From: Mesorhizobium mediterraneum
GTDB taxonomy: Bacteria > Pseudomonadota > Alphaproteobacteria > Rhizobiales > Rhizobiaceae
Direction of reading: 5' to 3'
DNA length: 64,000 nucleotides
Assembly (NCBI RefSeq): GCF_002284565.1
Contig: NZ_NPKI01000020.1
Span: 430 to 64,429 of the forward strand
Position numbers and translations under genes: made by a program. This document shows positions 7,413-15,490 of this stretch, piece after piece; the stretch's first letter is position 1; every line of letters starts with the position of its first letter. The notes below the pieces were generated by a model. The model worked only from the letters and a program-made list of their open reading frames with translations, was not told the origin of the DNA and made no database searches.

Positions 7413-8861
7413 CTATTTCTTCCTGACCGGGGCGAGGATGTCGAAAGGCAGATCATTTTTCTGTTCCGACGGGGTGCGCGCATAGGTTTCGGTGTCAGCA
7501 GTCTCTGGCGTTGCAAACTCGCTCCTGGCATAAGCCGTCGCCTGTTTTGCCGGCTGAAGGTTCATCGTTTTCAGCAACTGCCCGGTCGCCGCCAGCAGCC
7601 GATACTCGGCGAACAGCGATGCGTAGGAGGCGGTATCCGCCAGCGTTGCTGTATTGAACCGCGTATTTTGCGCATCAAGCACGTCGAGCAGCGAGCGCTG
7701 TCCGACCTTGAATTGTTCGCGATAGGAGACGACGAGTTTTGCGCTCTCGGAAGCCTGCAGCCGCAGAGTTTTTGCGAGGTCGGCTTGCCGGAAGCGGCGA
7801 TCCCACGAGGTGCGGACGGCTTCCTCGATCTCCCGCAAGACCTGATGCAATCCGAGTCGCTGTTCGCTGGTGCGGCGGATCTGTTCTTGTTCGTTGGCCT
7901 TGTCGATACCTCCGCGATAGAGGTTCCATCGCAGCACGAGCCGAGCTTGCAGGTCGCTGGCGTCGCCGTCATCGCCATCAACGTCATATCCGGCCCGGGC
8001 ACGGCCTTCAGCGACGATGGCGGGCCCGAATTTAGCCCGGGCTGCGTCCACCAGTGAAGCAGCAGCGTCGATATCGCTGTTGGCCATGTGAACGCGCGGA
8101 TTGTTCTCGCGCGCCAGTCCCAGCGCCTCATCAAGCGACCTTGGCAGCGCGCCGCCAACACTCCCTGGCCTTGAGGCGTTCGTCAGCGGCTTGCCGACGG
8201 TCTTGAAGAATCGTATTTTGGCCTGTTCCAGCTCTTCGGAAGCTTCCTGCAAGCGTGCCTTGGCTGCTAAAAGCCGCTCCTGGGCTTGTTGGCCGTCGGC
8301 ATCGTTCAGCGCACCACCCGCGATGCCTTGCCGGATATCGCCGAGAATCCCCTGATGGAAGCCCAGGTTCTTTTTCGCCTCTGAAACGATCGAGGCCTGC
8401 AGCATGTATTCAAGATAATCCTGGACGACGGAGAGCCCGATGAATTCAGATCGCTCCAGTACCCTGAAAGAAGCCCCATCGACCCGCGACGCCTGATGGT
8501 TCAGTTCGGCCCGTCGTGCTCCACTGTCATAGAGCGTTTGCGATATCACGACACCCGCTTCCGCCGGATAGAGCGCGTCATCCTCTGTGGAGAGCGCTCG
8601 TCGGGACGAATTGTCGAGGCGACGGGCTCCCGCAGATGCCTCGAGATCGATGCTGGGAAGATAGAGCCCTTTCGCTTGACGCAGTTCGAATTCGATTGCT
8701 TCGCGGTTTTCGATCGCTTGGCCGATCTCCGGATTGGACTCGACGGCTACGGCCATCGCTTCCTTGAGCGTGAGGGCACTAGCGCTCCCGCAAGCCAGCA
8801 TCGAAAATGTGAAGAGCAGGCCAAGGCGCTTGCCAATGGCCACTTTGATTGTCGTATTCAT
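7413..8861 (-). CDS. TolC-family outer membrane efflux/secretion protein
   Basis: 482 residues with a signal peptide (LGLLFTFSMLACGSASA) and two TolC/OEP repeats. The first holds LTLKEAMAVAVESNPEIGQA and the second SLDEALGLARENNPRVHMA. The VLDAQNTRFN motif is typical of the type I secretion TolC subgroup. It is the first gene of the minus-strand exporter operon and supplies the outer membrane channel. The C-terminal 50 residues (after MNLQPAKQ) are a disordered tail. Confidence 0.92.
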   Translation of the reverse strand: MNTTIKVAIGKRLGLLFTFSMLACGSASALTLKEAMAVAVESNPEIGQAIENREAIEFELRQAKGLYLPSIDLEASAGARRLDNSSRRALSTEDDALYPAEAGVVISQTLYDSGARRAELNHQASRVDGASFRVLERSEFIGLSVVQDYLEYMLQASIVSEAKKNLGFHQGILGDIRQGIAGGALNDADGQQAQERLLAAKARLQEASEELEQAKIRFFKTVGKPLTNASRPGSVGGALPRSLDEALGLARENNPRVHMANSDIDAAASLVDAARAKFGPAIVAEGRARAGYDVDGDDGDASDLQARLVLRWNLYRGGIDKANEQEQIRRTSEQRLGLHQVLREIEEAVRTSWDRRFRQADLAKTLRLQASESAKLVVSYREQFKVGQRSLLDVLDAQNTRFNTATLADTASYASLFAEYRLLAATGQLLKTMNLQPAKQATAYARSEFATPETADTETYARTPSEQKNDLPFDILAPVRKK

Positions 8862-9158
8862 GGTCTACCCCACCCACGCTTCTTGCCTGGTGCTTTTTGT
8901 ACGGCCAAGCCTTCTCACCGAAGCTTTGACAAGTTATCCGATAAATTCTTCGAATACGTGAGTGTTTATTGATTTAGCACCGGCTTTAAATAGGGTCTGG
9001 GCCATAAAGTTTCGGGGATGTAGCAAAAATGGCACATAAACGGGCGGCTCGCCACGGTTGTGGGCTGCGCCTGCGCCTGTGATCAATGCTGTTCGCCGCC
9101 TTCCTTAAGCTTCGCGCAATCTTTGCAGCCTATTCTGCTTATCGATTGGCGAGGGAAC
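8862..9158. promoter_or_regulatory. Divergent intergenic region upstream of the TolC gene
   Basis: This 297-bp gap lies between the minus-strand exporter operon and a plus-strand membrane protein, so it should contain both promoters. A TTGACA hexamer at 8926-8931 on the plus strand lacks a good -10 box at normal spacing. Nothing else is supported. Confidence 0.3.
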
Positions 9159-9698
9159 ATGACGCGCAAGTCGCTACTGCTTTTTGCCTTTCCGGCTCTC
9201 ATTCTTCTCATTCTGGCAGGGGAGCGGGCAGCGACGTTCCTGCTCGGAAGCTATCCGGCCAGCCCCGCCCTGTGGCGGATCTGGCTTGAACTGCGCCCTT
9301 TGGCGACGATGTTCTGGCAGCAGGTCGACCTTTATCTGGGCGGTTCAATGGTCCTTGATGCCGCCATCCTGACCGCCGCATCGATCCTCTGCTGGATGGC
9401 TTGCCGGACGCGAAAATCGGCCGCGTTCTTCTTCCTTGCCAACCACGCCGCTTTGCTTTTCGCCGGGTTGATGATGGCTTCCAGCAGCCATTCTGAAACA
9501 GCGAGCACGATCGCGGCATTCACCGCGCCGAGCGGCCATCCATTCTCGCTGATGCTCGACTTCACCTGGCAGAACAGCCTGGTGCTGCTTCTGGGCACTG
9601 CGGCCTGCGCCTACTGTCATGTTGCGTTTCTCAGCGAAGCGCGACAGCGTTCCCGGGCGGTCGCCGTACGGCTTATTGCTCTGCAGCGGGATTTCTAA
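9159..9698 (+). CDS. Hypothetical integral membrane protein
   Basis: 179 residues from ATG 9159, preceded by GAGGG; in-frame starts further upstream would add a hydrophilic stretch without support. About four membrane helices are visible (LLLFAFPALILLILAGE, MVLDAAILTAASILCWMAC, FFFLANHAALLFAGLMMA, SLVLLLGTAACAYCHVAFL). I do not recognise the family. It lies between the adhesin export operon and the pilus locus and may belong to neither. Its TAA stop is contributed by the family A repeat that begins at 9695. Confidence 0.65.
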   Translation: MTRKSLLLFAFPALILLILAGERAATFLLGSYPASPALWRIWLELRPLATMFWQQVDLYLGGSMVLDAAILTAASILCWMACRTRKSAAFFFLANHAALLFAGLMMASSSHSETASTIAAFTAPSGHPFSLMLDFTWQNSLVLLLGTAACAYCHVAFLSEARQRSRAVAVRLIALQRDF

Positions 9699-9801
9699 TG
9701 CATGTCGCGCAAAAGTGCGCAGCGGTTTGCGATAACGACATGCATGAGAACAAGAACTTAAAGCGCGTCGCATGAATCCATTCAAACGCGACGCGCTTTA
9801 G
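9695..9801. repeat. Interspersed palindromic repeat, family A copy 2 (inverted)
   Basis: This is the reverse complement of the elements at 3154 and 59396. It fills the whole gap between two convergent genes. Its left end supplies the TAA of the plus-strand gene (9696-9698) and its right end the TAA of the minus-strand gene (9798-9800). Confidence 0.8.
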
Positions 9802-10124
9802 GACCCGGGACACGCCGTGGTTTTCACGAAATGGGCTTTCACGTAGCCGTCCAGACTCACTGACGGCAACGGATAGTAGGTGACCGGGCACCATTGCCGC
9901 TTTCGGTCCGCCCCGGCCGGCCGGCATGGGCCTGTGGCCACGATGATGCCGTTGTGATCGCTAGCGATTGCGCCCGTAGCCTTGGAGAGGTGGCTTGGCT
10001 GCGATCGGATATAGAGAACATCCCAAAAGTCGACATTGACTACATGGTAGCAGGTCGTAGCCGTCGCGCTCCCGATCGGCATTGCCAACAAGACGACGGC
10101 AGCTCTGCACGCAGCTGAACGCAA
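9798..10124 (-). CDS. Small secreted SH3-like protein
   Basis: 108 residues with a signal peptide (AAVVLLAMPIGSATA) and about 85 mature residues. The mature part contains DVLYIRSQPSHLSKATGAI and GYVKAHFV, which resemble the start and end of a bacterial SH3 domain (DxLNxRxxPs ... GWVxxxYL). Cysteines in TCYHV, GPCRP, QWCPV and ACPGS may form disulfides. Bacterial SH3 domains often bind peptidoglycan, which would suit the L,D-transpeptidase nearby, but the match is by eye. It is 28 bp downstream of the coiled-coil gene and may be the last gene of the minus pilus arm. Confidence 0.65.
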   Translation of the reverse strand: MRSAACRAAVVLLAMPIGSATATTCYHVVNVDFWDVLYIRSQPSHLSKATGAIASDHNGIIVATGPCRPAGADRKRQWCPVTYYPLPSVSLDGYVKAHFVKTTACPGS

Positions 10125-10152
10125 AAAACCCGTCTCTCGATGTCTGTCGCTT

Positions 10153-10740
10153 CTAGTTGATTTTCTTGTAGTGGACCTTGCCGTCAGGCTGCACTATGCG
10201 CTGGTAGGACGAGTTTGGGGGAGGGGGCGGCGCCGCGATCCTCTTTTTGGGCGGGCGCGGCGCTTCGACGATACTGGGTTCGGTCGCTTCTTCGAGATCG
10301 GTGGCTGCTTCCGCCATGGTGCTGGTCGTGATCACGGAAGGCTCCGCGATGCTCGACATGTTGTCGTCACTGTCCAGGGGCAGCTCCTGTTCAAGCCGGG
10401 CAATGCTGCCTTTGACTTCGTTGAAGCTGCCCTGCAGTTGACTGTCCAGTTTTTCAAACCGGCTTTGGAAGCCGTTGTTGACCGTATCGAGCCGGGCCGC
10501 GATCCGTTGCTCGAACGATCCGAGCTGTTCCAGCCGCCGTTCGACAAGGCGCAGATCGTTGATGCCGCGGTAGAAATAGACCGCGGCCGCTATGTTCACC
10601 GCCGTGATCAGCAAGGCGCCGACGGCGACAACGCCGAGCATCCTTGCATTGCTCGGTTTCCCAACTGCAGCTTGCTCTTCCGTGTGGGTTGCCGGCCCAA
10701 TGTCGATTGCCGGCATATCCGGGTCGCTGATCATCGTCAT
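10153..10740 (-). CDS. Membrane-anchored coiled-coil protein, last or next-to-last gene of the Tad minus operon
   Basis: 195 residues from ATG 10740, whose ATGA overlaps the stop of the L,D-transpeptidase gene. The longer reading frame upstream is only a shadow of that gene. One membrane helix (MLGVVAVGALLITAVNIAAAVYF) is followed by a periplasmic coiled coil at about residues 70-120 (LVERRLEQLGSFEQRIAARL). A Pro-rich linker (IAAPPPPPNSS) and a short tail (YQRIVQPDGKVHYKKIN) complete it. The tail resembles a short DUF4124-like strand motif. I do not recognise a named family. Translational coupling to the transpeptidase suggests the two act together, perhaps at the envelope-crossing site of the pilus. 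Confidence 0.7.
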   Translation of the reverse strand: MTMISDPDMPAIDIGPATHTEEQAAVGKPSNARMLGVVAVGALLITAVNIAAAVYFYRGINDLRLVERRLEQLGSFEQRIAARLDTVNNGFQSRFEKLDSQLQGSFNEVKGSIARLEQELPLDSDDNMSSIAEPSVITTSTMAEAATDLEEATEPSIVEAPRPPKKRIAAPPPPPNSSYQRIVQPDGKVHYKKIN

Positions 10741-11327
10741 TGGACCACCACCTTTGCGCCGACCGAGACGCGCTTGAAGAGATCGATCACATCGGTGTTG
10801 GTAAGACGGAAACATCCCGATGTTCCGTCGAAGCCGATGCCCTTGGGATCGTTGGTGCCGTGGATGCGGTAGAGCGTGTCGCGCCCGTCCCGCAGCAGAT
10901 AGAGTGCCCTGGCGCCGAGTGGATTGTAGGGACCGGCGGGCACCATTTCCGGCAGCTCCGGCTGGCGGGCGCGCATTTCCCTGGGCGGGCGCCATTCCGG
11001 CCATTCCGTTTTCGCCCCGACCTTGACGATGCCGGTCCAGCCAAAGCCGTCTCGTCCGACGCTGATCTGGTAGCGCAGCGCGTGGCCCTGCCGGGTGACT
11101 AGATAAAGCGCCTTCTCGTCCTTGCGGATGATGATCGTGCCGGCCCGTTCCGCGGTTTGGAGAGCAACCGCCTTGCGCAGGCTGGGGCCCATTGCCGGCA
11201 GCGGCGGCCGGTCCGACAGCGCGGATCGGGCATGGGCGAATTCCCAGGCCGGCATCCCCAAGGCCAGGCCGATGATGCAGGCGCCGGCAAGCCTCGGGAC
11301 GATGCGGTATCTACCGGGCTGGGTCAT
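10737..11327 (-). CDS. L,D-transpeptidase (YkuD domain)
   Basis: 196 residues with an N-terminal signal or anchor (LAGACIIGLALGMPAWEFAHA) and a YkuD fold from about residue 62. The catalytic signature is HGTND near residue 155, followed by GTSGCFRL with Cys about 172, where most family members have SHGCIRM. Such enzymes make 3-3 cross-links or attach proteins to peptidoglycan. Its position inside the Tad operon, overlapping cpaE by 17 bp and the coiled-coil gene by 4 bp, suggests local wall remodelling for pilus passage (inference). Confidence 0.88.
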   Translation of the reverse strand: MTQPGRYRIVPRLAGACIIGLALGMPAWEFAHARSALSDRPPLPAMGPSLRKAVALQTAERAGTIIIRKDEKALYLVTRQGHALRYQISVGRDGFGWTGIVKVGAKTEWPEWRPPREMRARQPELPEMVPAGPYNPLGARALYLLRDGRDTLYRIHGTNDPKGIGFDGTSGCFRLTNTDVIDLFKRVSVGAKVVVQ

Positions 11328-12474
11328 CGAGCCGCTCTTTGAACATCCGCTTCAGGTCCTTGTTGAAGCGCGCCCGCCCATCCACTTCGGAAGGCAGGAT
11401 GGCCCGGTTCAGCGCGTCGGTCAGCAGCGCATTGTCCAGGCCGACCGACTTGATGTGCGGCGCCTTGAAGATCTTCTCGAGTTCGCTGCGCGAAAAGTGG
11501 TTGCCGAACCATTTGCGCTTATGCTTGTTGGCGACCAGCGTGATGCTCACCGAATTGCCGCGCAGCTCGCGGATCTTCGTGTAGAGCCGTTTGCCCTGCC
11601 GCAGCGAGGCGACGTTGAGCTCGAAGACGATGAAGATCTCGTCGCTCGTCGAAAGCACGGAATTCTGCCAGGGGGTTTCGATATTCGGCAGGTCGATGAC
11701 GATGTCGTCGAACCGGTAGGCGACGAGGTCCAGCAGCCGGAACACGAAATCGCCGCCCTGCGGCTCAAACGGCAGTTGCGGCCTCTCGAAGGAATAGAGT
11801 GTCAGGCCGGACGGGCGCGAGAGCTTGATGACGTCCATCAATTCGACGTCGAGCCTTTCCGGCTGGCCGATGATGCCGGCCAGGTCGAACTGGTTGAACA
11901 GGTTGAGATAAGCGCCACAATTGGCGCTCTGGAAATCGAGGTCGACGAGGCAGGTCGAAGCCGCGCGTTCGGTGGATTTCGACGCCAGGAACTCTGCCGC
12001 CGACAGAGCGAGCGTCGTGGCGCCGGCGCCGCCGCTGGCGCTGATGAAAGTGATGATGCGGCTCTTGGTGCCCTGGTTGCCGGTGTCGTGGAAGGTGACC
12101 GCGTTCAGCAGCTCCTTAGCGTCGAGAGGCTTGTGCAGCCAGTCAGAAGCGTTCATGCGAACCAGGATGCGCGTCTTTTCTGAGGTCAATTCGTCGGAGA
12201 TCGCGATCAGCGGCACGGCCGCCCACAAGGCGCGCGCCGCGACTATTCCAGGCTCGCCGAGCAACTCGCCATTGGCCAGGTCGAGGATGACGATGCCCGG
12301 GCGCGTCTCAGCGGGCGGGCCCTTGAGGAAGTCAGCCGTGTCTGAAATCCTGACATCGTAGATCGCCAGCGCGTCGAGCCGCGTCGCCACCTCGCGCTTG
12401 AACTGTGGATCCGACGAGAATAGGGCCACTTGCTTTCGTTTGGTCGGCAGAACCTTGGTGTTGATGGCATTCAT
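11311..12474 (-). CDS. cpaE: CpaE/TadZ pilus localisation ATPase
   Basis: 387 residues from ATG 12474, whose ATGA overlaps the stop of the upstream TadE-like gene. An N-terminal receiver-like domain (about residues 15-125, VALFSSDPQF ... GIVILDLANGE) is followed by a MinD/ParA-type ATPase. Its deviant Walker A, SASGGAGATTLA, lies near residues 140-151, with IVIDLPNIETPWQN further on. In Tad systems this protein positions the secretion complex at the pole. The canonical second Lys of the deviant Walker A is absent (GGAGATT), as is usual in the CpaE group. Confidence 0.9.
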   Translation of the reverse strand: MNAINTKVLPTKRKQVALFSSDPQFKREVATRLDALAIYDVRISDTADFLKGPPAETRPGIVILDLANGELLGEPGIVAARALWAAVPLIAISDELTSEKTRILVRMNASDWLHKPLDAKELLNAVTFHDTGNQGTKSRIITFISASGGAGATTLALSAAEFLASKSTERAASTCLVDLDFQSANCGAYLNLFNQFDLAGIIGQPERLDVELMDVIKLSRPSGLTLYSFERPQLPFEPQGGDFVFRLLDLVAYRFDDIVIDLPNIETPWQNSVLSTSDEIFIVFELNVASLRQGKRLYTKIRELRGNSVSITLVANKHKRKWFGNHFSRSELEKIFKAPHIKSVGLDNALLTDALNRAILPSEVDGRARFNKDLKRMFKERLDDPAR

Positions 12475-13106
12475 GACGCGGTACTCTTCAGGTCTTCGCC
12501 CGTGACCGTGCTCAGCATGGAGGGCATGGTGATGTTCGCAAACCCCATCAGCCCTTGCAAAAAGAAGAACTGGAAGGTCCGGTTCTGAAGGCTGACGGTG
12601 ATTGTCGGCACCGGTCCGCCGAACCGAGTCTGGTAGCCCAGGCCGGTGGCGGAATAGGCGATGACGACATTGTCGCGCCGCAGGCCAGGAAAGAAATGAC
12701 ACATACCCGGCCGCTGGTCTGTCGCCAACGCGGGACAGGCGTCGTCATTAGTGACTGCCGTATCGCCGCGGAAGATGCGACTGAAATTGGCAGCATTGAA
12801 TGTGCCGCCATTGCTGCAAGCCCCTGTGCCGGCGGTATATGCGCAGACGAAGGGTCCATAAGCGGCGGCCACCACCGGCGCGCCCGGTGTCGTCGTCGGT
12901 GCGGCTGTAGCTAGCGCGGTGGCAACCGGATCGGAAATAGACGCCAGGCGCGCGCCTAACTGGACGGCCTTGGTGGCGGCGTTCCATTGATAGAAGGCAT
13001 GGCCGAAATCGACGAAACCGAGAACAAGGGCAAACAGCAGCGTCGCCACGATGGTCATTTCTACCATCGCCGCGCCGTCTTCCGATTTCGCAAAACGCTT
13101 GATCAT
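12471..13106 (-). CDS. TadE-like pseudopilin (second copy)
   Basis: 211 residues. The N-terminal stretch SEDGAAMVEMTIVATLLFALVL has the Glu at +5 and hydrophobic helix typical of TadE-like pseudopilins (prepilin cleavage before the hydrophobic segment). The rest is periplasmic, with several Cys and a C-terminal FFFLQGLMGFANITM. It is likely processed by the prepilin peptidase at 22765. It lies 2 bp after the other TadE-like gene and overlaps cpaE by 4 bp. Confidence 0.85.
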   Translation of the reverse strand: MIKRFAKSEDGAAMVEMTIVATLLFALVLGFVDFGHAFYQWNAATKAVQLGARLASISDPVATALATAAPTTTPGAPVVAAAYGPFVCAYTAGTGACSNGGTFNAANFSRIFRGDTAVTNDDACPALATDQRPGMCHFFPGLRRDNVVIAYSATGLGYQTRFGGPVPTITVSLQNRTFQFFFLQGLMGFANITMPSMLSTVTGEDLKSTAS

Positions 13107-13108
13107 GA

Positions 13109-13660
13109 TCAGAATCGGATCAACCGCTCCTCGTGAGAGCCGGTCAGCGTGATCGGACCGATTCCGATGAACGACAGCATGCCGACGCCGGTATATGGAT
13201 AGTTGCCGGCCGCTCGGACGATGCAGACTTGTGCCGTGGTGGAGCGATATTGGGTGACGCCATTGACGACGGCGGGGCGACAGGAAGCGGGGGCGGCGAT
13301 GGTCACCGTCGCATTGGATGTCACACCCGATTTCTCCCAGTCGCTGATGCGTGGAGTGCCTGACCCTGCCGCATTGCCGAACACCGCGATGTTTGCTGCG
13401 ATATCGGCGCAGTCGATCGCAGTGAACCCAGGGTAGCTAGTATATAGTTGGCTGTTGCAGCGCGCGGCAAAGCGTGCCGCGTCCGACAGGCCGGCCTCCA
13501 TCAGCAGCTTGTTGTGGATCAGATTGCCGAACTCGAACACGCCCGCCGACAGGATCAGCATCAGCGGCGTGATCAGCGTCATTTCGACGAGCACCGCACC
13601 ACGGCTGTCGCGTCGAAATCTGTCGAGGTGGCGGCATAGCGTTCCGATCATCGCCATCAC
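13109..13660 (-). CDS. TadE-like pseudopilin (first copy)
   Basis: 183 residues. RDSRGAVLVEMTLITPLMLIL is the TadE-type prepilin signal (Gly-Ala, Glu+5, hydrophobic helix). The periplasmic part contains NKLLMEAGLSDAARFAARC. Start and stop both touch neighbours: the start overlaps the TadG-like gene by ATGA, and the stop lies 2 bp before the next TadE-like gene. The product should be a minor pilus component. Confidence 0.87.
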   Translation of the reverse strand: MMAMIGTLCRHLDRFRRDSRGAVLVEMTLITPLMLILSAGVFEFGNLIHNKLLMEAGLSDAARFAARCNSQLYTSYPGFTAIDCADIAANIAVFGNAAGSGTPRISDWEKSGVTSNATVTIAAPASCRPAVVNGVTQYRSTTAQVCIVRAAGNYPYTGVGMLSFIGIGPITLTGSHEERLIRF

Positions 13661-15228
13661 CGGTAAAGCTGGACTTCGTCGCGAAGGAAATTGTCGAGCG
13701 TGCCCTGGCCGCCGCGTCCGGTGATGTCGACAAGTTCAACCATCACCGACGCATCATCCGATGGTGACGCAACCGGTTCAGTGAGGAAGAAGCTGCCGAA
13801 GGCTTCGACCGGCAGATTGGTGCTGTGGCCGGACAGGCCGTTGCCCGCAGCTTCGAGTGCAGCGCAGTTCAGGATCGCGCCATAAAGCAACCGACGATCA
13901 ACTGAGGTGACGGGCGGTTGGCAAGCTGCCGACGGGGTTCCAATCTCTCCACCTGTCGACGCGGTGCCCACCAACCCGGCCGATATCTCGTAACGGTAGA
14001 CCTCATAGCGCGTCGGCTTGGTTGTATCCCATGACGATGGATAGGAGGCGGAACCGAAGTTGGTGCTCCAATAGCCGGAAAAATTCCAATCTCCGTCGCC
14101 CATCCTGCCGCCCTGATACGGCGTTGTCGCATCGCGCGGAAGGCCCATTGTTCCAGCTTCGGTGAACGAAAGCTGGTTCATGGCGGCGCATTGATTGACG
14201 CTACCTGTGGTCTGTATAGCCCCTTTTCGGACATTGGCGGCCGGACCGTATTCAGCACTATCGAAGTGGTTACCGTTGGCTCCAATTCCGAAACGAACGT
14301 TGAAGGCGTCCTGCACCGGGCCGGCGTTCTGACCGGTCTTGGTGGTAACGTTCGCGGAGTTGTAACAGCCAATCGGCCTGGATGTCGCGATCGTCTGGGC
14401 GAGGGCTTGAGCGCCGTTCCCCACATCAGCTGGGGGCTCGAGGAAGCCGAAATTACCTGGACCAGCAGCAGCCCCATTTCCAACTTTCCGCAGTTCGATC
14501 AACCGACGATGGACAGCCGGATTGGAAACAGCCTGCTCAAGTGTGTACCCGCCAGCCGCATTGGTCCCGTTCACCATCTCATAGGGGTTGCACATGAAGA
14601 CCGGCGTAAAATCGCAGACGCCGGAGGTGAAGCCCGCCACGGCGACTGCCCCGACATTGAAACTGTTGCTGGCGCCGGATGACAGGAAGGAAGCCGGAAA
14701 GATCGCGGCAAATCCGACCGGGGTTACCGTGACTTCCACAAAACGGGCAAGCCTGGCGTCGTTCAGTTCGTCGGTGATCACATTGGCCGCCACGATCGGG
14801 AGATTGTCGGTGGCCGGCAACGAGCGAAGATAGCGACGCGTTACTCCGCCGGCAGCTAGCGTTTGAGGCGGGCCGGAGGTCGAGAAGGTGTATCGATTGC
14901 GTACCAGCGTAGCGATCGCCCTGTCAGCACGGGTGATAGCGCTCGACGTCCCATCCAGTTCAGCCGCGCCTGCTAGGGCAAACGCATCAGCTCCCTTCTG
15001 AAGATCATTGTGCAGGTTGTTGACCCGGCTCATGTCAATCGCCAGCAGGGAAAAACCGATGATTGCCGGCAGCATGATGCTGACCAGTATCAGCGCTATT
15101 CCTCTCTGATCGTGCCAGAACGCGCGAACAATCCGCAGCATGGCCTTACTCTTAGCTCCCCTGACGCCAGTCGCTTTGCCTGGCGCTGAACCCGCATCCT
15201 TTTGTTTAATCCGCGGTGTCGCCGACAT
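13657..15228 (-). CDS. TadG-like pilus assembly protein
   Basis: 523 residues. The N-terminal HDQRGIALILVSIMLPAIIG followed by FSLLAIDMSRV matches the Flp-pilus TadG N-terminal domain (DUF2134-type, DxxRGxxAV...AIDxG). A long periplasmic region of unknown fold follows. It contains no complete VWA MIDAS motif that I can see, unlike many TadG proteins. It overlaps the small lipoprotein gene by 23 bp. An internal ATG at residue 30 (MLRIVRAFW) is an alternative start. Confidence 0.83.
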   Translation of the reverse strand: MSATPRIKQKDAGSAPGKATGVRGAKSKAMLRIVRAFWHDQRGIALILVSIMLPAIIGFSLLAIDMSRVNNLHNDLQKGADAFALAGAAELDGTSSAITRADRAIATLVRNRYTFSTSGPPQTLAAGGVTRRYLRSLPATDNLPIVAANVITDELNDARLARFVEVTVTPVGFAAIFPASFLSSGASNSFNVGAVAVAGFTSGVCDFTPVFMCNPYEMVNGTNAAGGYTLEQAVSNPAVHRRLIELRKVGNGAAAGPGNFGFLEPPADVGNGAQALAQTIATSRPIGCYNSANVTTKTGQNAGPVQDAFNVRFGIGANGNHFDSAEYGPAANVRKGAIQTTGSVNQCAAMNQLSFTEAGTMGLPRDATTPYQGGRMGDGDWNFSGYWSTNFGSASYPSSWDTTKPTRYEVYRYEISAGLVGTASTGGEIGTPSAACQPPVTSVDRRLLYGAILNCAALEAAGNGLSGHSTNLPVEAFGSFFLTEPVASPSDDASVMVELVDITGRGGQGTLDNFLRDEVQLYR

Positions 15229-15490
15229 TGACCGTTATGGCCGGTGGTGGCGGTGGTGGTGGTGGAAATTTGTAATTCTGGGCAACAGCGGCAGCGCGCG
15301 CGCCATCGCCTTCGATCGTCGTGTTCCTGGACGCCGGATTGAGCGGGTCGACCGTCTGCAACAGCGAATTGTATTTCTGCGTGTCGCCGGCAGCCAGTGT
15401 CACCGTTTCGTAATTGTTCAGGTAGTCGGCGGCGCAGCCCGTCAGCCCGCCGGCGCACAAAAACAGGATCAAGGCGCTATTTCTTGACAT
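15206..15490 (-). CDS. Small lipoprotein in the CpaD position of the Tad operon
   Basis: 94 residues with a type II signal peptide (ALILFLCAGGLTGCAADY; lipid-modified Cys about 19). The mature part is short and contains a proline run (FPPPPPPPPAITVNV). It sits between the secretin and TadG genes, where Caulobacter-type loci carry cpaD (over 200 residues). It could be a miniature CpaD/pilotin or an unrelated lipoprotein. It overlaps the secretin gene by 14 bp. Confidence 0.75.
   Translation of the reverse strand: MSRNSALILFLCAGGLTGCAADYLNNYETVTLAAGDTQKYNSLLQTVDPLNPASRNTTIEGDGARAAAVAQNYKFPPPPPPPPAITVNVGDTAD

Noticed and set aside
11122-12183. 353-residue plus-strand ORF opposite cpaE
   Set aside because: cpaE on the other strand has full domain support and operon overlaps.
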